Shown here one piece after another: positions 44,021 through 53,089 of a stretch of DNA of 64,000 nucleotides (the stretch's first letter is position 1; each line of letters starts with the position of its first letter). Both the position numbers and the translations under genes were made by a program. Source of the stretch: Hellea sp039977295 (GTDB taxonomy: Bacteria; Pseudomonadota; Alphaproteobacteria; Caulobacterales; Maricaulaceae); assembly GCA_039977295.1 (NCBI GenBank), contig JBDWDN010000011.1:372001-436000 (forward strand). The letters are read 5' to 3'. Below the pieces are notes generated by a model. The model was given only the letters and a program-made list of their open reading frames with translations, was not told where the DNA came from and did not search any database.

Positions 44021-44669
44021 TGTTCGCCTCCTGATTTTTAGCTGTAACTAAACGGGACATCAGTCCCAATGGTTGCCCATCCATGTCATTGAAAAATGAC
44101 ATCCACTCTTCCGTTCCATCATCATGTTTGTGAATCATATGTGGAGCTGAGATAATGTCGACATTTCGCGAAATTAAGGCCACATGGGCTTGGTGGATGT
44201 TTTCGACAGCGAAATATAAAATAGAATTTGTCTTCGGATTTCCTTTGTTCAAAAATATCCGAGTCCCCATACAGTTAAAAAACGACAAATCTCCAAACGA
44301 ATAAAGGTGTTCAAGACCAAGAATGTCACGAAACCAATCGGTTGCTTTTTCTACATCTGTTACATTCCGCGCTACCTGTCCTAACGATTGAATTTTGATA
44401 CTGTCCATGAGGGCTTCACCTTTAGATTTTTTTGAAAGATTGCTATCGGCTCGGATGCCTTGCCAAATACGTAACTCTGAGCGATTTTTGAGACTTAATT
44501 TTACCAGTATATTCGCGACATGAAATTTAATGGCATTAAGGCTTACATCTTGTTTTTCGGCAATTTGTGGGTTGGTAAGCCCGTGCCTTATCCCTTCCAC
44601 GACTTTCCATTCAGACGGAGTCAGAGTATCTTGGTGTGGCGGACGGCCTCTGCTGTGAGCTGTTTTCAT
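44013..44669 (-). CDS. LuxR-type HTH fused to a VOC domain
   Basis: 218 residues. The N-terminal 75 residues have a LuxR/NarL-type helix-turn-helix: LTPSEWKVVEGIRHGLTNPQ, IAEKQDVSLNAIKFHVANIL and VKLSLKNRSEL. From about 90 comes a VOC fold: LGQVARNVTDVEKATDWFRD, then ILYFAVENIHQAHVALISRN and FFNDMDGQPLGLM. This would be a one-component regulator whose sensor is a VOC domain. Its stop overlaps the start of the exported VOC gene. The HTH-VOC order is uncommon but internally consistent. Confidence 0.82.
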   Translation of the reverse strand: MKTAHSRGRPPHQDTLTPSEWKVVEGIRHGLTNPQIAEKQDVSLNAIKFHVANILVKLSLKNRSELRIWQGIRADSNLSKKSKGEALMDSIKIQSLGQVARNVTDVEKATDWFRDILGLEHLYSFGDLSFFNCMGTRIFLNKGNPKTNSILYFAVENIHQAHVALISRNVDIISAPHMIHKHDDGTEEWMSFFNDMDGQPLGLMSRLVTAKNQEANNA

Positions 44670-44788
44670 TTAGTCAGTTTAACGACTGAAAGCCTATTTA
44701 CACTACCCGAATGTAATCGTGCTGTTAAAACTGTCCCAAGTAAGCCGCGCAAAACACCCGCTTTAACGCCGCATCAGAGCGCAGCTCC

Positions 44789-47700
44789 CTAAGAACAGCC
44801 CGTTGTCGTGCCGCAGCTATCGCATTTTTGGCAGGTTCCATTGCGGATAAGTGTGAAGTGACCGCATTCAGGGCAGGGATCACCTGTATAGCCTTGGAAA
44901 CGCGCATTTTGCGACGCAGATGGCGGGGTGGCTATTTTTCCTGATGTTCCTGATTTTTGAACATCGGTTAGCTCTACATCTACGTCTAAGACTTCTGCAT
45001 CGACTTCCAGCGCAAGCGGGTCGTCATTATCAGCCTTCGGAACGGTGGCGGGCGCGGCGAAGGGGACGATATTGTCATCATCACTACTTCCTGCGCGGTT
45101 AAAGCCTTTGGAATAACCTGGCAGATTCAGCTGCTCGTCCGACCCTTCAGCGCCAGTGTGACGCTCAGCAGCGCCGAGGCCGAGCTGATCGCCAGCGCCG
45201 TCATTGGGGTCAACATGGGCTAAGTCATCCCAGCCAAGATAGGAAATGCCAAGCTCGCGGAAAATATAATCCAGGATAGAGTTGGCAAATTTGATGCGGT
45301 CATTACCTTGCACGGGGCCATTGGGTTCGAATCTGGTGAAAGTATAAGCTTCGACAAATTCTTCGAGCGGAACGCCATATTGCAGGCCAATGGAAATCGC
45401 GATGGCAAAATTATTCATCAAACTTCTAAAGGCCGCGCCTTCTTTGTGCATATCGATAAAGATTTCACCGAGCGTGCCATCTTCAAATTCGCCCGTATGG
45501 AGATAGACCTTATGTCCGCCGACAGAGGCTTTTTGGATGTAGCCCGTGCGGCGATCCGGCAAGCGTTCGCGCTCAATTGGTTTTTCGACCACGCGCTCAA
45601 TAATCTTCTCTACAATACGTTCAGCGCCCGCTGCCGCGCGTTTAGCGGATGGCTTTTCAACAGCGTCTTCAAGCTCGTCCAAATCGGCATCACTAAAGAC
45701 CGCGGAATTAAGCGGCTGTGAGAGTTTTGACCCGTCGCGGTAAAGCGCGATGGCTTTGAGGCCTAAGCGGTGGGCTTTGGCGTAGATATCGGCGCATTCA
45801 TCAATTGTTGCGCTGGCGGGCATATTGACGGTCTTTGAAATCGCGCCTGAGATAAAGGGCTGGGCAGCCGCCATCATTAAGATATGCGATTCGGAACTCA
45901 GGGCGCGCGTTCCAATGCGTCCGCAAGGGGTCGCGCAATCAAAGACAGGTAGATGCTCTGCGGCCAAATGCGGCGCGCCCTCTAGCGTCATCGCGCCTGA
46001 GCAAAACACATTGGCGGCGTCGATGTCTTCAGCCGTGAAACCGAGGAGCGGCAAGATATCAGAGCCATTTGTATTTAACTGTTCTTCTGTCAGGCCCAAT
46101 CCATCGCGGCAAAACTCATCGCCTAATGTCCAGCGGCTAAAGACATAGCGAATGTCAAAGGCGTCGGGCAGGGCGGATTCGACGAGCCCGATTTCGTGGG
46201 CGCTAAACCCTCTTTCCTTCAAACGGTTATGATTGATACCGTCCGCGCCTTTTAGAGTTCCATTCCCTAGAGCATATTTAATAATGTCTTTTGTCTGCTT
46301 GGCCGAATAGCCGAGCGCCGTAAGGGCGCGGGGCACAGATTTATTGATGATTTTAAAGTGCCCGCCGCCTGCGAGTTTTTTAAATTTCACCAAAGCAAAA
46401 TCAGGCTCAATCCCTGTGGTGTCACAATCCATGAGCAACCCGATTGTGCCTGTCGGCGCAATGACAGAGACTTGCGCATTACGAAAGCCTGTCTCGGCTC
46501 CCATTTTTTGGGCTTTACTCCAGAGGCCAACAGCGCGGCGGCATAAGCCGCTAAACGGGCTATCTGAACGGTTAAGCGGCATAGGCTGATAGGAGAGGCC
46601 TTCATAAGCGACGCGGCCTTCTGCGGCGCGGCGATGATTTTGAATGACGCGCATCATTGGAACGGCGTTTGCTTTATAAAGCGGGAAGGCCCCCATAGTC
46701 TTCGCCATTTCAGCAGAGGTCACATAGGCGGTGCCTGTCAGCATTGCGGTAATGGCGCCAGCGGCGGCGCGGCCCTCAGTGCTGTCATAAGCAATGCCGC
46801 AAGACATGAGCAGCCCGCCTAAATTGGCATAGCCAAGGCCGAGCGTGCGGAATTGATAAGACCGCTTCGCGATTTCCTTGGAGGGGAATTGCGCCATCAT
46901 GACAGATATTTCGAGCACAATTGTCCAGAGGCGAGAGGCATGCTCAAAGGCTTTAAGGTCGAATTGATTGTCATCTGTGCGGAACTTAATCAGGTTGAGC
47001 GAGGCGAGGTTACAGGCCGTATCGTCCAAGAACATATATTCTGAACAAGGGTTAGACGCCGTAATCGGGCCGCTTTCCGAACAGGTATTCCAAGCATTAA
47101 TCGTGTCGTGATATTGCACACCTGGATCCGCAGAGGACCAAGCGGCCTTTGCGACTTTATGCCAAAGATCGCGCGCGCGGACATTCTTGGCAACCGCGCC
47201 ATCCGTGCGGCGGATAAGGTCCCATGTCTCGTCATTTTTCACGGCATCGAGGAAAGCGTCTGTGACGCGGACAGTATTATTGGCGTTTTGACCCGAGACG
47301 GTCGAATAGGCTTCGCTGTCCCAATCTGCGTCGAGTTCGGGAACCTCAATAACGTCAATACCCTGTCGAGCAAGGTGTAGCGTGCGCTGTATCGCGCCGT
47401 CTGGCACGCCGTCACGGCGAGCCGCTTTAATCTCGCGGCGCAGGGCTGCATTTTCTTGCATGTCAAAGCATTCTTCCTCGGTGCCTGAGCAATTAATGCA
47501 AGCTTTCAAAATAGCATTAAGACGTCGCTTAAGGACTTTGGACCCCGCGACGAGCGCTGCGACTTTCATTTCTTCAGACGTTTTCCAATCGATAAATGTT
47601 TCGACATCGGGATGATCAATATCAACAATTACCATTTTGGCCGCGCGGCGGGTGGTGCCGCCAGATTTAATCGCGCCCGCAGAGACGTCGCCGACTTTCA

Positions 47701-48472
47701 GGAAACTCATCAAGCCTGAAGACATGCCGCCGCCGGAGAGGGGTTCACCGCTTCCGCGAATGTTAGAGAAATTAGATCCCGTGCCTGAACCATATTTAAA
47801 CAGCCGCGCTTCGCGAACCCACAGATCCATGATGCCGCCTTCGGCAAGAAGGTCGTCATTGGCAGATTGGATGAAGCAAGCATGAGGCTGTGGATGCTCG
47901 TAAGCGCCAGTCGAGGCGTGAACTTCGCCAGTTTGATAATCGACAAAGCTATGACCTTGGGCGGGCCCGTCTATACCGTATGCCCAGTGCAAACCTGTAT
48001 TAAACCATTGCGGGGAATTGGGCGCCGCGATTTGAGAGGCGAGCATGAAGCGCATTTCGTCATAAAAATTTTGCGCGTCTTTTTCAGCATTGAAATATCC
48101 GCCCTTCCAGCCCCAATAAGTCCAGCAGCCCGCCATACGGTCAAAGACTTGGCGCGCATCCGTTTCGCCGCCTAATTTGAAAAGCTTTTTGCCCTTCTTT
48201 GGTTTACTATCATCAGGGACGTGGCGGCGCAGCCAGTCCGGGACGCCGTCCTCTTTGACAGATTTGAGGTTTGAGGCCACACCCGCGCGCCGAAAATATT
48301 TCTGCGCAAGGATATCACAGGCAACTTGTGACCAATTCTCAGGCGCCTGAAATTCAACCGCCTCAGATATAGCCTCACCATTAAAATCACGCACCTCGCT
48401 GGTGACTTTGGCAAAGGCCAAAGAGGAATAAGGGCTTTCGCCGGCGGTGGTGTAATGACGTTTAATTTGCAT
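44789..48472 (-). CDS. nrdJ: Vitamin B12-dependent ribonucleotide reductase, class II
   Basis: 1227 residues; makes deoxyribonucleotides using adenosylcobalamin radical chemistry. Landmarks include YGSGTGSNFSNIRGSGEPLSG, GGTTRRAAKMVIVDIDHPDV, ASNPCSEYMFLDDTACNLAS, NAQVSVIAPTGTIG and the C-terminal zinc ribbon CPECGHFTLIRNGTCQKCDSC. Near 350 is an insertion with CINCSGTEEECFDMQE, typical of the NrdJ family in alphaproteobacteria. Its last 41 codons and the trailer are duplicated at 41518-41728, so the present 3' end may have been exchanged. No NrdR box or cobalamin riboswitch was recognised upstream. Confidence 0.97.
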   Translation of the reverse strand: MQIKRHYTTAGESPYSSLAFAKVTSEVRDFNGEAISEAVEFQAPENWSQVACDILAQKYFRRAGVASNLKSVKEDGVPDWLRRHVPDDSKPKKGKKLFKLGGETDARQVFDRMAGCWTYWGWKGGYFNAEKDAQNFYDEMRFMLASQIAAPNSPQWFNTGLHWAYGIDGPAQGHSFVDYQTGEVHASTGAYEHPQPHACFIQSANDDLLAEGGIMDLWVREARLFKYGSGTGSNFSNIRGSGEPLSGGGMSSGLMSFLKVGDVSAGAIKSGGTTRRAAKMVIVDIDHPDVETFIDWKTSEEMKVAALVAGSKVLKRRLNAILKACINCSGTEEECFDMQENAALRREIKAARRDGVPDGAIQRTLHLARQGIDVIEVPELDADWDSEAYSTVSGQNANNTVRVTDAFLDAVKNDETWDLIRRTDGAVAKNVRARDLWHKVAKAAWSSADPGVQYHDTINAWNTCSESGPITASNPCSEYMFLDDTACNLASLNLIKFRTDDNQFDLKAFEHASRLWTIVLEISVMMAQFPSKEIAKRSYQFRTLGLGYANLGGLLMSCGIAYDSTEGRAAAGAITAMLTGTAYVTSAEMAKTMGAFPLYKANAVPMMRVIQNHRRAAEGRVAYEGLSYQPMPLNRSDSPFSGLCRRAVGLWSKAQKMGAETGFRNAQVSVIAPTGTIGLLMDCDTTGIEPDFALVKFKKLAGGGHFKIINKSVPRALTALGYSAKQTKDIIKYALGNGTLKGADGINHNRLKERGFSAHEIGLVESALPDAFDIRYVFSRWTLGDEFCRDGLGLTEEQLNTNGSDILPLLGFTAEDIDAANVFCSGAMTLEGAPHLAAEHLPVFDCATPCGRIGTRALSSESHILMMAAAQPFISGAISKTVNMPASATIDECADIYAKAHRLGLKAIALYRDGSKLSQPLNSAVFSDADLDELEDAVEKPSAKRAAAGAERIVEKIIERVVEKPIERERLPDRRTGYIQKASVGGHKVYLHTGEFEDGTLGEIFIDMHKEGAAFRSLMNNFAIAISIGLQYGVPLEEFVEAYTFTRFEPNGPVQGNDRIKFANSILDYIFRELGISYLGWDDLAHVDPNDGAGDQLGLGAAERHTGAEGSDEQLNLPGYSKGFNRAGSSDDDNIVPFAAPATVPKADNDDPLALEVDAEVLDVDVELTDVQKSGTSGKIATPPSASQNARFQGYTGDPCPECGHFTLIRNGTCQKCDSCGTTTGCS

Positions 48473-48613
48473 AGTGGCGCTCTGAATCGGTTGCCTAAGA
48501 TAAGGGGTAAGAGCGGGAAGGGCAATGGGGGAGATGTGGGTTTTGTATAGGAGTAACAGGTAGTTCAGTAGGTCGGTCTGAACGCAGTGAAGCCCGACAT
48601 TTGCAAAGCCTAT

Positions 48614-48645
48614 AAAAAAAGCCGCCTCAAATGGGCGGCTTTTCT
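48614..48645 (-). terminator. Rho-independent terminator of glnA
   Basis: On the minus strand AAGCCGCC pairs with GGCGGCTT and is followed by a run of seven T residues. It lies about 75 bases beyond the glnA stop. Confidence 0.88.
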
Positions 48646-48667
48646 AATTTTGTTCTATGCCTCGGCA

Positions 48668-48715
48668 TAAACAATGACACTACAGCCCCGGCTTTGCCGG
48701 AGCGGTCATTGTTTA
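48668..48715. repeat. Dispersed hairpin repeat, copy 1
   Basis: TAAACAATGAC (48668-48678) and GTCATTGTTTA (48705-48715) form a perfect 11-bp stem that encloses ACTACAGC and a small GC hairpin (CCGGC-TTT-GCCGG). The same framework (CAATGACACTACAGC ... GCGGTCATTG) occurs inverted at 54645-54696, and flanking bases (TTCTATGCC) match 54790-54818. It abuts the glnA stop codon. Confidence 0.75.
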
Positions 48716-48717
48716 TG

Positions 48718-50133
48718 TTAGCATTTATAATAAAGATCAAATTCAACAGGATGTGGGTGCATGGCTACGCGGTGCACTTCTTCCATTTTTAGATCGATAT
48801 AAGCGTCGATTTGATCGTCGTCGAATACGCCGCCGGCTTTTAGGAAGTCACGGTCGCCGTCGAGGGATTCGAGAGCTTCGCGGAGGCTACCGCAGACTTG
48901 TGGAATGTCTTTGGCTTCTTCAGCTGATAATTCATAGAGGTCGATATCCATTGGATCGCCGGGATCGATTTTGTTTTTGATACCGTCAAGACCCGCCATG
49001 AGCAGGGCTGTATATGTGAGGTACGGGTTACCGGCTGGATCTGGATAACGCACCTCTAAGCGCTTACCATTACGCGACGCTGTCCATGGAATACGGATAG
49101 AGGCAGAGCGGTTACGACTTGAATAGGCGAGCATAACAGGCGCTTCGAAGCCGGGGACCAAACGCTTATAAGAGTTTGTTGAGGCATTGGCGAAAGCGTT
49201 GATGGCTTTGGAATGTTTGATGATACCGCCGATGTAATGGAGGCAGTTTTTGGAGAGGCCCGCATATTCGTCGCCTGCGAAAGTCGGCTTACCGTCTTTC
49301 CAAATCGACATATGAACATGCATGCCTGTGCCATTATCATTCCACATTGGCTTTGGCATAAATGTCGCCGTTTTGCCGTAAGCGTGAGCTACATTATGTA
49401 CGATATATTTATAAAGCTGCATGTTGTCGCCCATTTGAAGGAGCGTATCAAACTGCATACCTAGCTCGTGCTGCGCAGGGGCAACTTCGTGGTGATGCTT
49501 TTCAGGGCGTAGACCAAGCTCTTCCATAACGGAAAGCATTTCGCCGCGCATATCTTGCAGGCTATCAACAGGCGGGACAGGGAAGTAGCCGCCTTTTGGT
49601 CCAGGACGGTGACCCATATTACCGCCTTGATATTGTGTTCCTGTGTTGCAAGGAAGCTCTGAGCTATCAATAGAATAGCCTGTTTTTTCCATGCTTGTAT
49701 CCCAGCGCACATCGTCAAAGACGAAAAATTCTGCTTCTGGGCCGAAATAAACATCGTCGCCAACTTTGGCAGAGCGCATATAGTTCTCAGCCGCCTTAGC
49801 CGTGCCGCGCGGGTCACGATTATAGGCTTCGCCATTATCTGGCTCTAAAATGTCACAGAATACAGCGAGTGTGTCTTGCTGAAAAAACGGGTCCATTTTG
49901 GCAGTCGCTGCGTCAGGCAGCAAAACCATGTCTGACTCGTTAATGTCTTTCCAGCCGCCAATAGAGGAGCCGTCAAACATTGTTCCGTCTTTGAAGAGGT
50001 CTTCGTCAACGAGGTCGCTGTGGAAGGTGACATGCTGCATTTTCCCTTTTGGGTCAGTGAAGCGAAGATCGAGGAATTTAATATCCTCATCTTTCATTTT
50101 TTTAAGAAGTTGTTCTGTTGATTTATCTGACAT
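48718..50133 (-). CDS. glnA: Glutamine synthetase, type I
   Basis: 471 residues; ATP-dependent assimilation of ammonia into glutamine. Metal and substrate motifs: GPEAEFFVFDDV, KGGYFPVPPVDSLQD, HEVAPAQHELGMQFD, NGTGMHVHMSIW and RNRSASIRIPW. The adenylylation Tyr is present in IDLYELSAEEAKDIPQVCGS, so it can be switched by GlnE. It is the second gene after glnB (gap 42 bases), the standard nitrogen operon of alphaproteobacteria. Confidence 0.98.
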   Translation of the reverse strand: MSDKSTEQLLKKMKDEDIKFLDLRFTDPKGKMQHVTFHSDLVDEDLFKDGTMFDGSSIGGWKDINESDMVLLPDAATAKMDPFFQQDTLAVFCDILEPDNGEAYNRDPRGTAKAAENYMRSAKVGDDVYFGPEAEFFVFDDVRWDTSMEKTGYSIDSSELPCNTGTQYQGGNMGHRPGPKGGYFPVPPVDSLQDMRGEMLSVMEELGLRPEKHHHEVAPAQHELGMQFDTLLQMGDNMQLYKYIVHNVAHAYGKTATFMPKPMWNDNGTGMHVHMSIWKDGKPTFAGDEYAGLSKNCLHYIGGIIKHSKAINAFANASTNSYKRLVPGFEAPVMLAYSSRNRSASIRIPWTASRNGKRLEVRYPDPAGNPYLTYTALLMAGLDGIKNKIDPGDPMDIDLYELSAEEAKDIPQVCGSLREALESLDGDRDFLKAGGVFDDDQIDAYIDLKMEEVHRVAMHPHPVEFDLYYKC

Positions 50134-50175
50134 TATTCTGCCCTTTCCCGAGAGACATTAAGTTTTATGTGAGTG

Positions 50176-50514
50176 TTAAAGTGCGGCGTCGCCGGACTCG
50201 CCCGTCCGGATACGAATGGCTTGCGAGACATCTGAGACGAAGATTTTACCGTCGCCGATTTTGCCTGTCTTTGCGGCTGTTTGGATAGCTTCCAGAGCCC
50301 CTTCGACTTGGTCATCAGCAACGACAAGCTCAAGCTTTAGCTTGGGCAGGAAGTCAACGACATATTCTGCGCCGCGGTAAAGCTCCGTATGGCCTTTTTG
50401 ACGGCCAAATCCTTTGGCTTCGACGACAGTCATGCCCTGAAGGCCGACGCCTTGTAGGGCTTCTTTAACTTCGTCCAGTTTGAACGGCTTGATGATGGCT
50501 TCGATTTTTTTCAT
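50176..50514 (-). CDS. glnB: Nitrogen regulatory protein PII
   Basis: 112 residues, exactly the length usual for PII. It starts MKKIEAIIKPFKLDEVKEAL; the T loop has KGHTELYRGAEY with the uridylylated Tyr51, and the B/C loops (TGKIGDGKIFV, IRTGESGDAAL) are intact. The protein reports glutamine and 2-oxoglutarate status to GlnE, GlnD and NtrB. The ATG at 50514 has GGAGG five bases upstream. Upstream of it, 280 bases to the divergent maeB show nothing clear. Confidence 0.97.
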   Translation of the reverse strand: MKKIEAIIKPFKLDEVKEALQGVGLQGMTVVEAKGFGRQKGHTELYRGAEYVVDFLPKLKLELVVADDQVEGALEAIQTAAKTGKIGDGKIFVSDVSQAIRIRTGESGDAAL

Positions 50515-50794
50515 TTGTTCCTCCATTTATCAATCGCGAGCGGATGATTCACGCAAAGCATTGCTTGGGCGTTTAATGTTTGAGACGCCCGCGAGAGTCG
50601 AGTCCTGCGCCCTGGGATTTATGGCGGTGCTGGTTTGGGGCCTAATTCTGCACTTTTTTTATGCGCGGTAGGGCGGCGGTGGTTAAAAATTGAGCGTTCC
50701 CGGCATTATGAATTTTCTGTGTGCGGGGGCATTAGGTCTATGAAGCCCCGATTTAAGCCGTTAAAGATGGGTGATTCAAAATTAGGAGTGCCGT

Positions 50795-53086
50795 GTGGCT
50801 AAGCTTGAAGTTCGCCCCCCGAAAAAGACATATATTACGGATCAACAGGCCTTGGATTTCCATGCCTTGCCAACGCCTGGTAAATTGGCGCTTTTGCCGA
50901 CAAAACCTATGGCGACGCAGCGCGATTTGTCATTGGCCTATTCGCCCGGCGTGGCAGTCCCTGTGGAAGCTATCGCGGCTGATCCTGATACGGTTTATGA
51001 TTATACCTCCAAAGGCAATATGGTGGCGGTAATTTCCAATGGCACTGCGATTTTAGGCCTCGGTAATCTTGGCGCAATGGCTTCAAAGCCCGTCATGGAA
51101 GGGAAATCCGTCCTATTTAAACGCTTCGCCGATATTGATAGTTTTGATATCGAAGTTGAGGAAGAAGACGCCGAGAAATTTATTGCCTGCGTAGAGCGTT
51201 TTGGGAACACCTTTGGCGGCATAAATTTGGAAGATATAGGCTCGCCTGAATGCTTTATCATTGAGCAGGAACTTCGTGATAAGCTAGATATTCCTGTTTT
51301 TCATGATGATCAACACGGCACAGCGATTATTGCCACGGCAGGCCTTATCAATGCGGCGCATCTCACGGGCCGTAAATTTGAAGATATGAAGGTCGTTTTA
51401 TCTGGCGCAGGGGCCGCGGGTTTATCTGTTCTGGGTCTTATCAAAAGCCTTGGCGTGAAAGACGAAAACGCCATTGTTTTAGATAGCCGAGGGGTCGTCT
51501 ATCAAGGCCGTAAGGAATATATGGATCAGTGGAAATCGCCTCATGCGGTGGATACGAAACTTCGTACACTTGAAGAAGCCATGGTTGGCGCAGATGTGTT
51601 TTTAGGCTTATCTGTTGCGGGTATCGTCAATCAAGATATGATTAAATCCATGGCCAAAAACCCGATCATCTTTGCGATGGCCAATCCCGATCCTGAAATT
51701 ACGCCTGAAGAGATCAAAGAGGTTCGCAGTGATGCGATTATTGCCACGGGCCGTTCTGATTATCCTAACCAAGTCAATAACGTGCTTGGGTTTCCCTATA
51801 TTTTTCGCGGCGCGCTGGATGTGCGCGCGCGTAATGTGAATGAAGAAATGAAGCTAGCTTGCGCCCACGCGCTCGCTGATTTAGCGCGTCAAGATGTTCC
51901 CGAAGAGGTGGCAGCTGCTTATCATGGCAAGCGCCCGAAATATGGTCCAGAATATATAATCCCCGCGCCATTCGACCCTCGGCTAATCTCCGAAATTCCG
52001 CCTTATGTCGCGAAAGCGGCGATGGATACAGGTGTTGCGCGTAAGCCTATTGAAGATATGGAGGCTTATAAAAAATCTCTGGCGCAGCGTCAGGACCCTA
52101 CAGCGGCTATTCTGCAAGGCATTACGAGCTCAGTGGTAGAGAACCCCAAGACTATTGTTTTTGCCGAAGGCGAAGAACCTGCCGTTATTCGCGCGGCTCA
52201 AGCCTATCAGCAGCGGGGCCTGGGTAAGGCTATTCTGGTTGGCCGCGAAAAGCCGATATATGATAATATGAAACTTCTGGGCGTCGAAAAACCTGAGAAT
52301 TTCACAATTTTGAATGCGCGCCTTTTTGACCGAAACGCTGAGTTTACAGAATATCTTTACGGCCGCCTGCAGCGCAAAGGCTTCCTGCGCCGCGACGCGC
52401 AACGCCTCGTCAATAATGACCGGAATGTATTTTCCGCGCTTATGCTGCATCACGGCCTCGCGGACGGCGTGGTGACCGGCGTTACGCGGAGTTATGATAT
52501 TGCGCTGCGCGATGTCAGGCTTGTGCTGAACCACGTCGAAAATGAACGCACAATGGGCGTGTCAGTTGTCGTCAATAAAGCGCGAACATTATTTATCGCA
52601 GATACGAATATAACCGAACTTCCTAATGCGGATGACCTCGCCGATATTGCCGAAACGACCGCAGGTTTCGCGCGGCAATTTGGCTTTGAACCTCGCGTGG
52701 CTTTTTTATCATATTCAACATTTGGCAACCCCGTTGGAGAGCGCATGCAGAAAGTCCGCCGCGCAGTCGAGATCCTTGATGAACGTGACACTGACTTTGA
52801 ATATGAGGGTGATTTGGCGGCTGATGTAGCGCTCGACCCTCTCCATACATTGACCTATCCTTTCTCTCGCCTAACAGGGGCGGCAAATGTCTTGGTCATG
52901 CCAGCTATTCATTCAGCCTCGATTTCAACGAAAATGCTAGACGCTGTTGGCGGCGCAACGGTCTTGGGGCCTTTCCTGACAGGTTTGGAAAAGCCTGTTC
53001 AGATTTGCTCGCTTGGAGCAACAGCGTCTGAAATCGTGCAAATGGCGACCTTAGCGGCCTTCGCGCCCTCGCATCGCGACGACTAG
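50795..53086 (+). CDS. maeB: NADP-dependent malic enzyme with phosphotransacetylase-like domain
   Basis: 763 residues. The N-terminal malic enzyme part (about 1-430) has LSLAYSPGVAVP, FHDDQHGTAI, VVLSGAGAAGLSVL and MANPDPEITP; the C-terminal part (about 440-763) is the PTA-like module (FAEGEEPAVIRAAQAYQQRG, FLSYSTFGNP) that in MaeB has lost acyltransferase activity and acts in regulation. It turns malate to pyruvate and CO2, making NADPH. GTG start with TAGGAG six bases upstream. Confidence 0.96.
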   Translation: MAKLEVRPPKKTYITDQQALDFHALPTPGKLALLPTKPMATQRDLSLAYSPGVAVPVEAIAADPDTVYDYTSKGNMVAVISNGTAILGLGNLGAMASKPVMEGKSVLFKRFADIDSFDIEVEEEDAEKFIACVERFGNTFGGINLEDIGSPECFIIEQELRDKLDIPVFHDDQHGTAIIATAGLINAAHLTGRKFEDMKVVLSGAGAAGLSVLGLIKSLGVKDENAIVLDSRGVVYQGRKEYMDQWKSPHAVDTKLRTLEEAMVGADVFLGLSVAGIVNQDMIKSMAKNPIIFAMANPDPEITPEEIKEVRSDAIIATGRSDYPNQVNNVLGFPYIFRGALDVRARNVNEEMKLACAHALADLARQDVPEEVAAAYHGKRPKYGPEYIIPAPFDPRLISEIPPYVAKAAMDTGVARKPIEDMEAYKKSLAQRQDPTAAILQGITSSVVENPKTIVFAEGEEPAVIRAAQAYQQRGLGKAILVGREKPIYDNMKLLGVEKPENFTILNARLFDRNAEFTEYLYGRLQRKGFLRRDAQRLVNNDRNVFSALMLHHGLADGVVTGVTRSYDIALRDVRLVLNHVENERTMGVSVVVNKARTLFIADTNITELPNADDLADIAETTAGFARQFGFEPRVAFLSYSTFGNPVGERMQKVRRAVEILDERDTDFEYEGDLAADVALDPLHTLTYPFSRLTGAANVLVMPAIHSASISTKMLDAVGGATVLGPFLTGLEKPVQICSLGATASEIVQMATLAAFAPSHRDD

Positions 53087-53089
53087 TTA

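Noticed and set aside
48473..48717. Cobalamin riboswitch or NrdR box before nrdJ
   Set aside because: No B12-box-like sequence or NrdR palindrome seen; the gap is explained by a terminator and a hairpin repeat.
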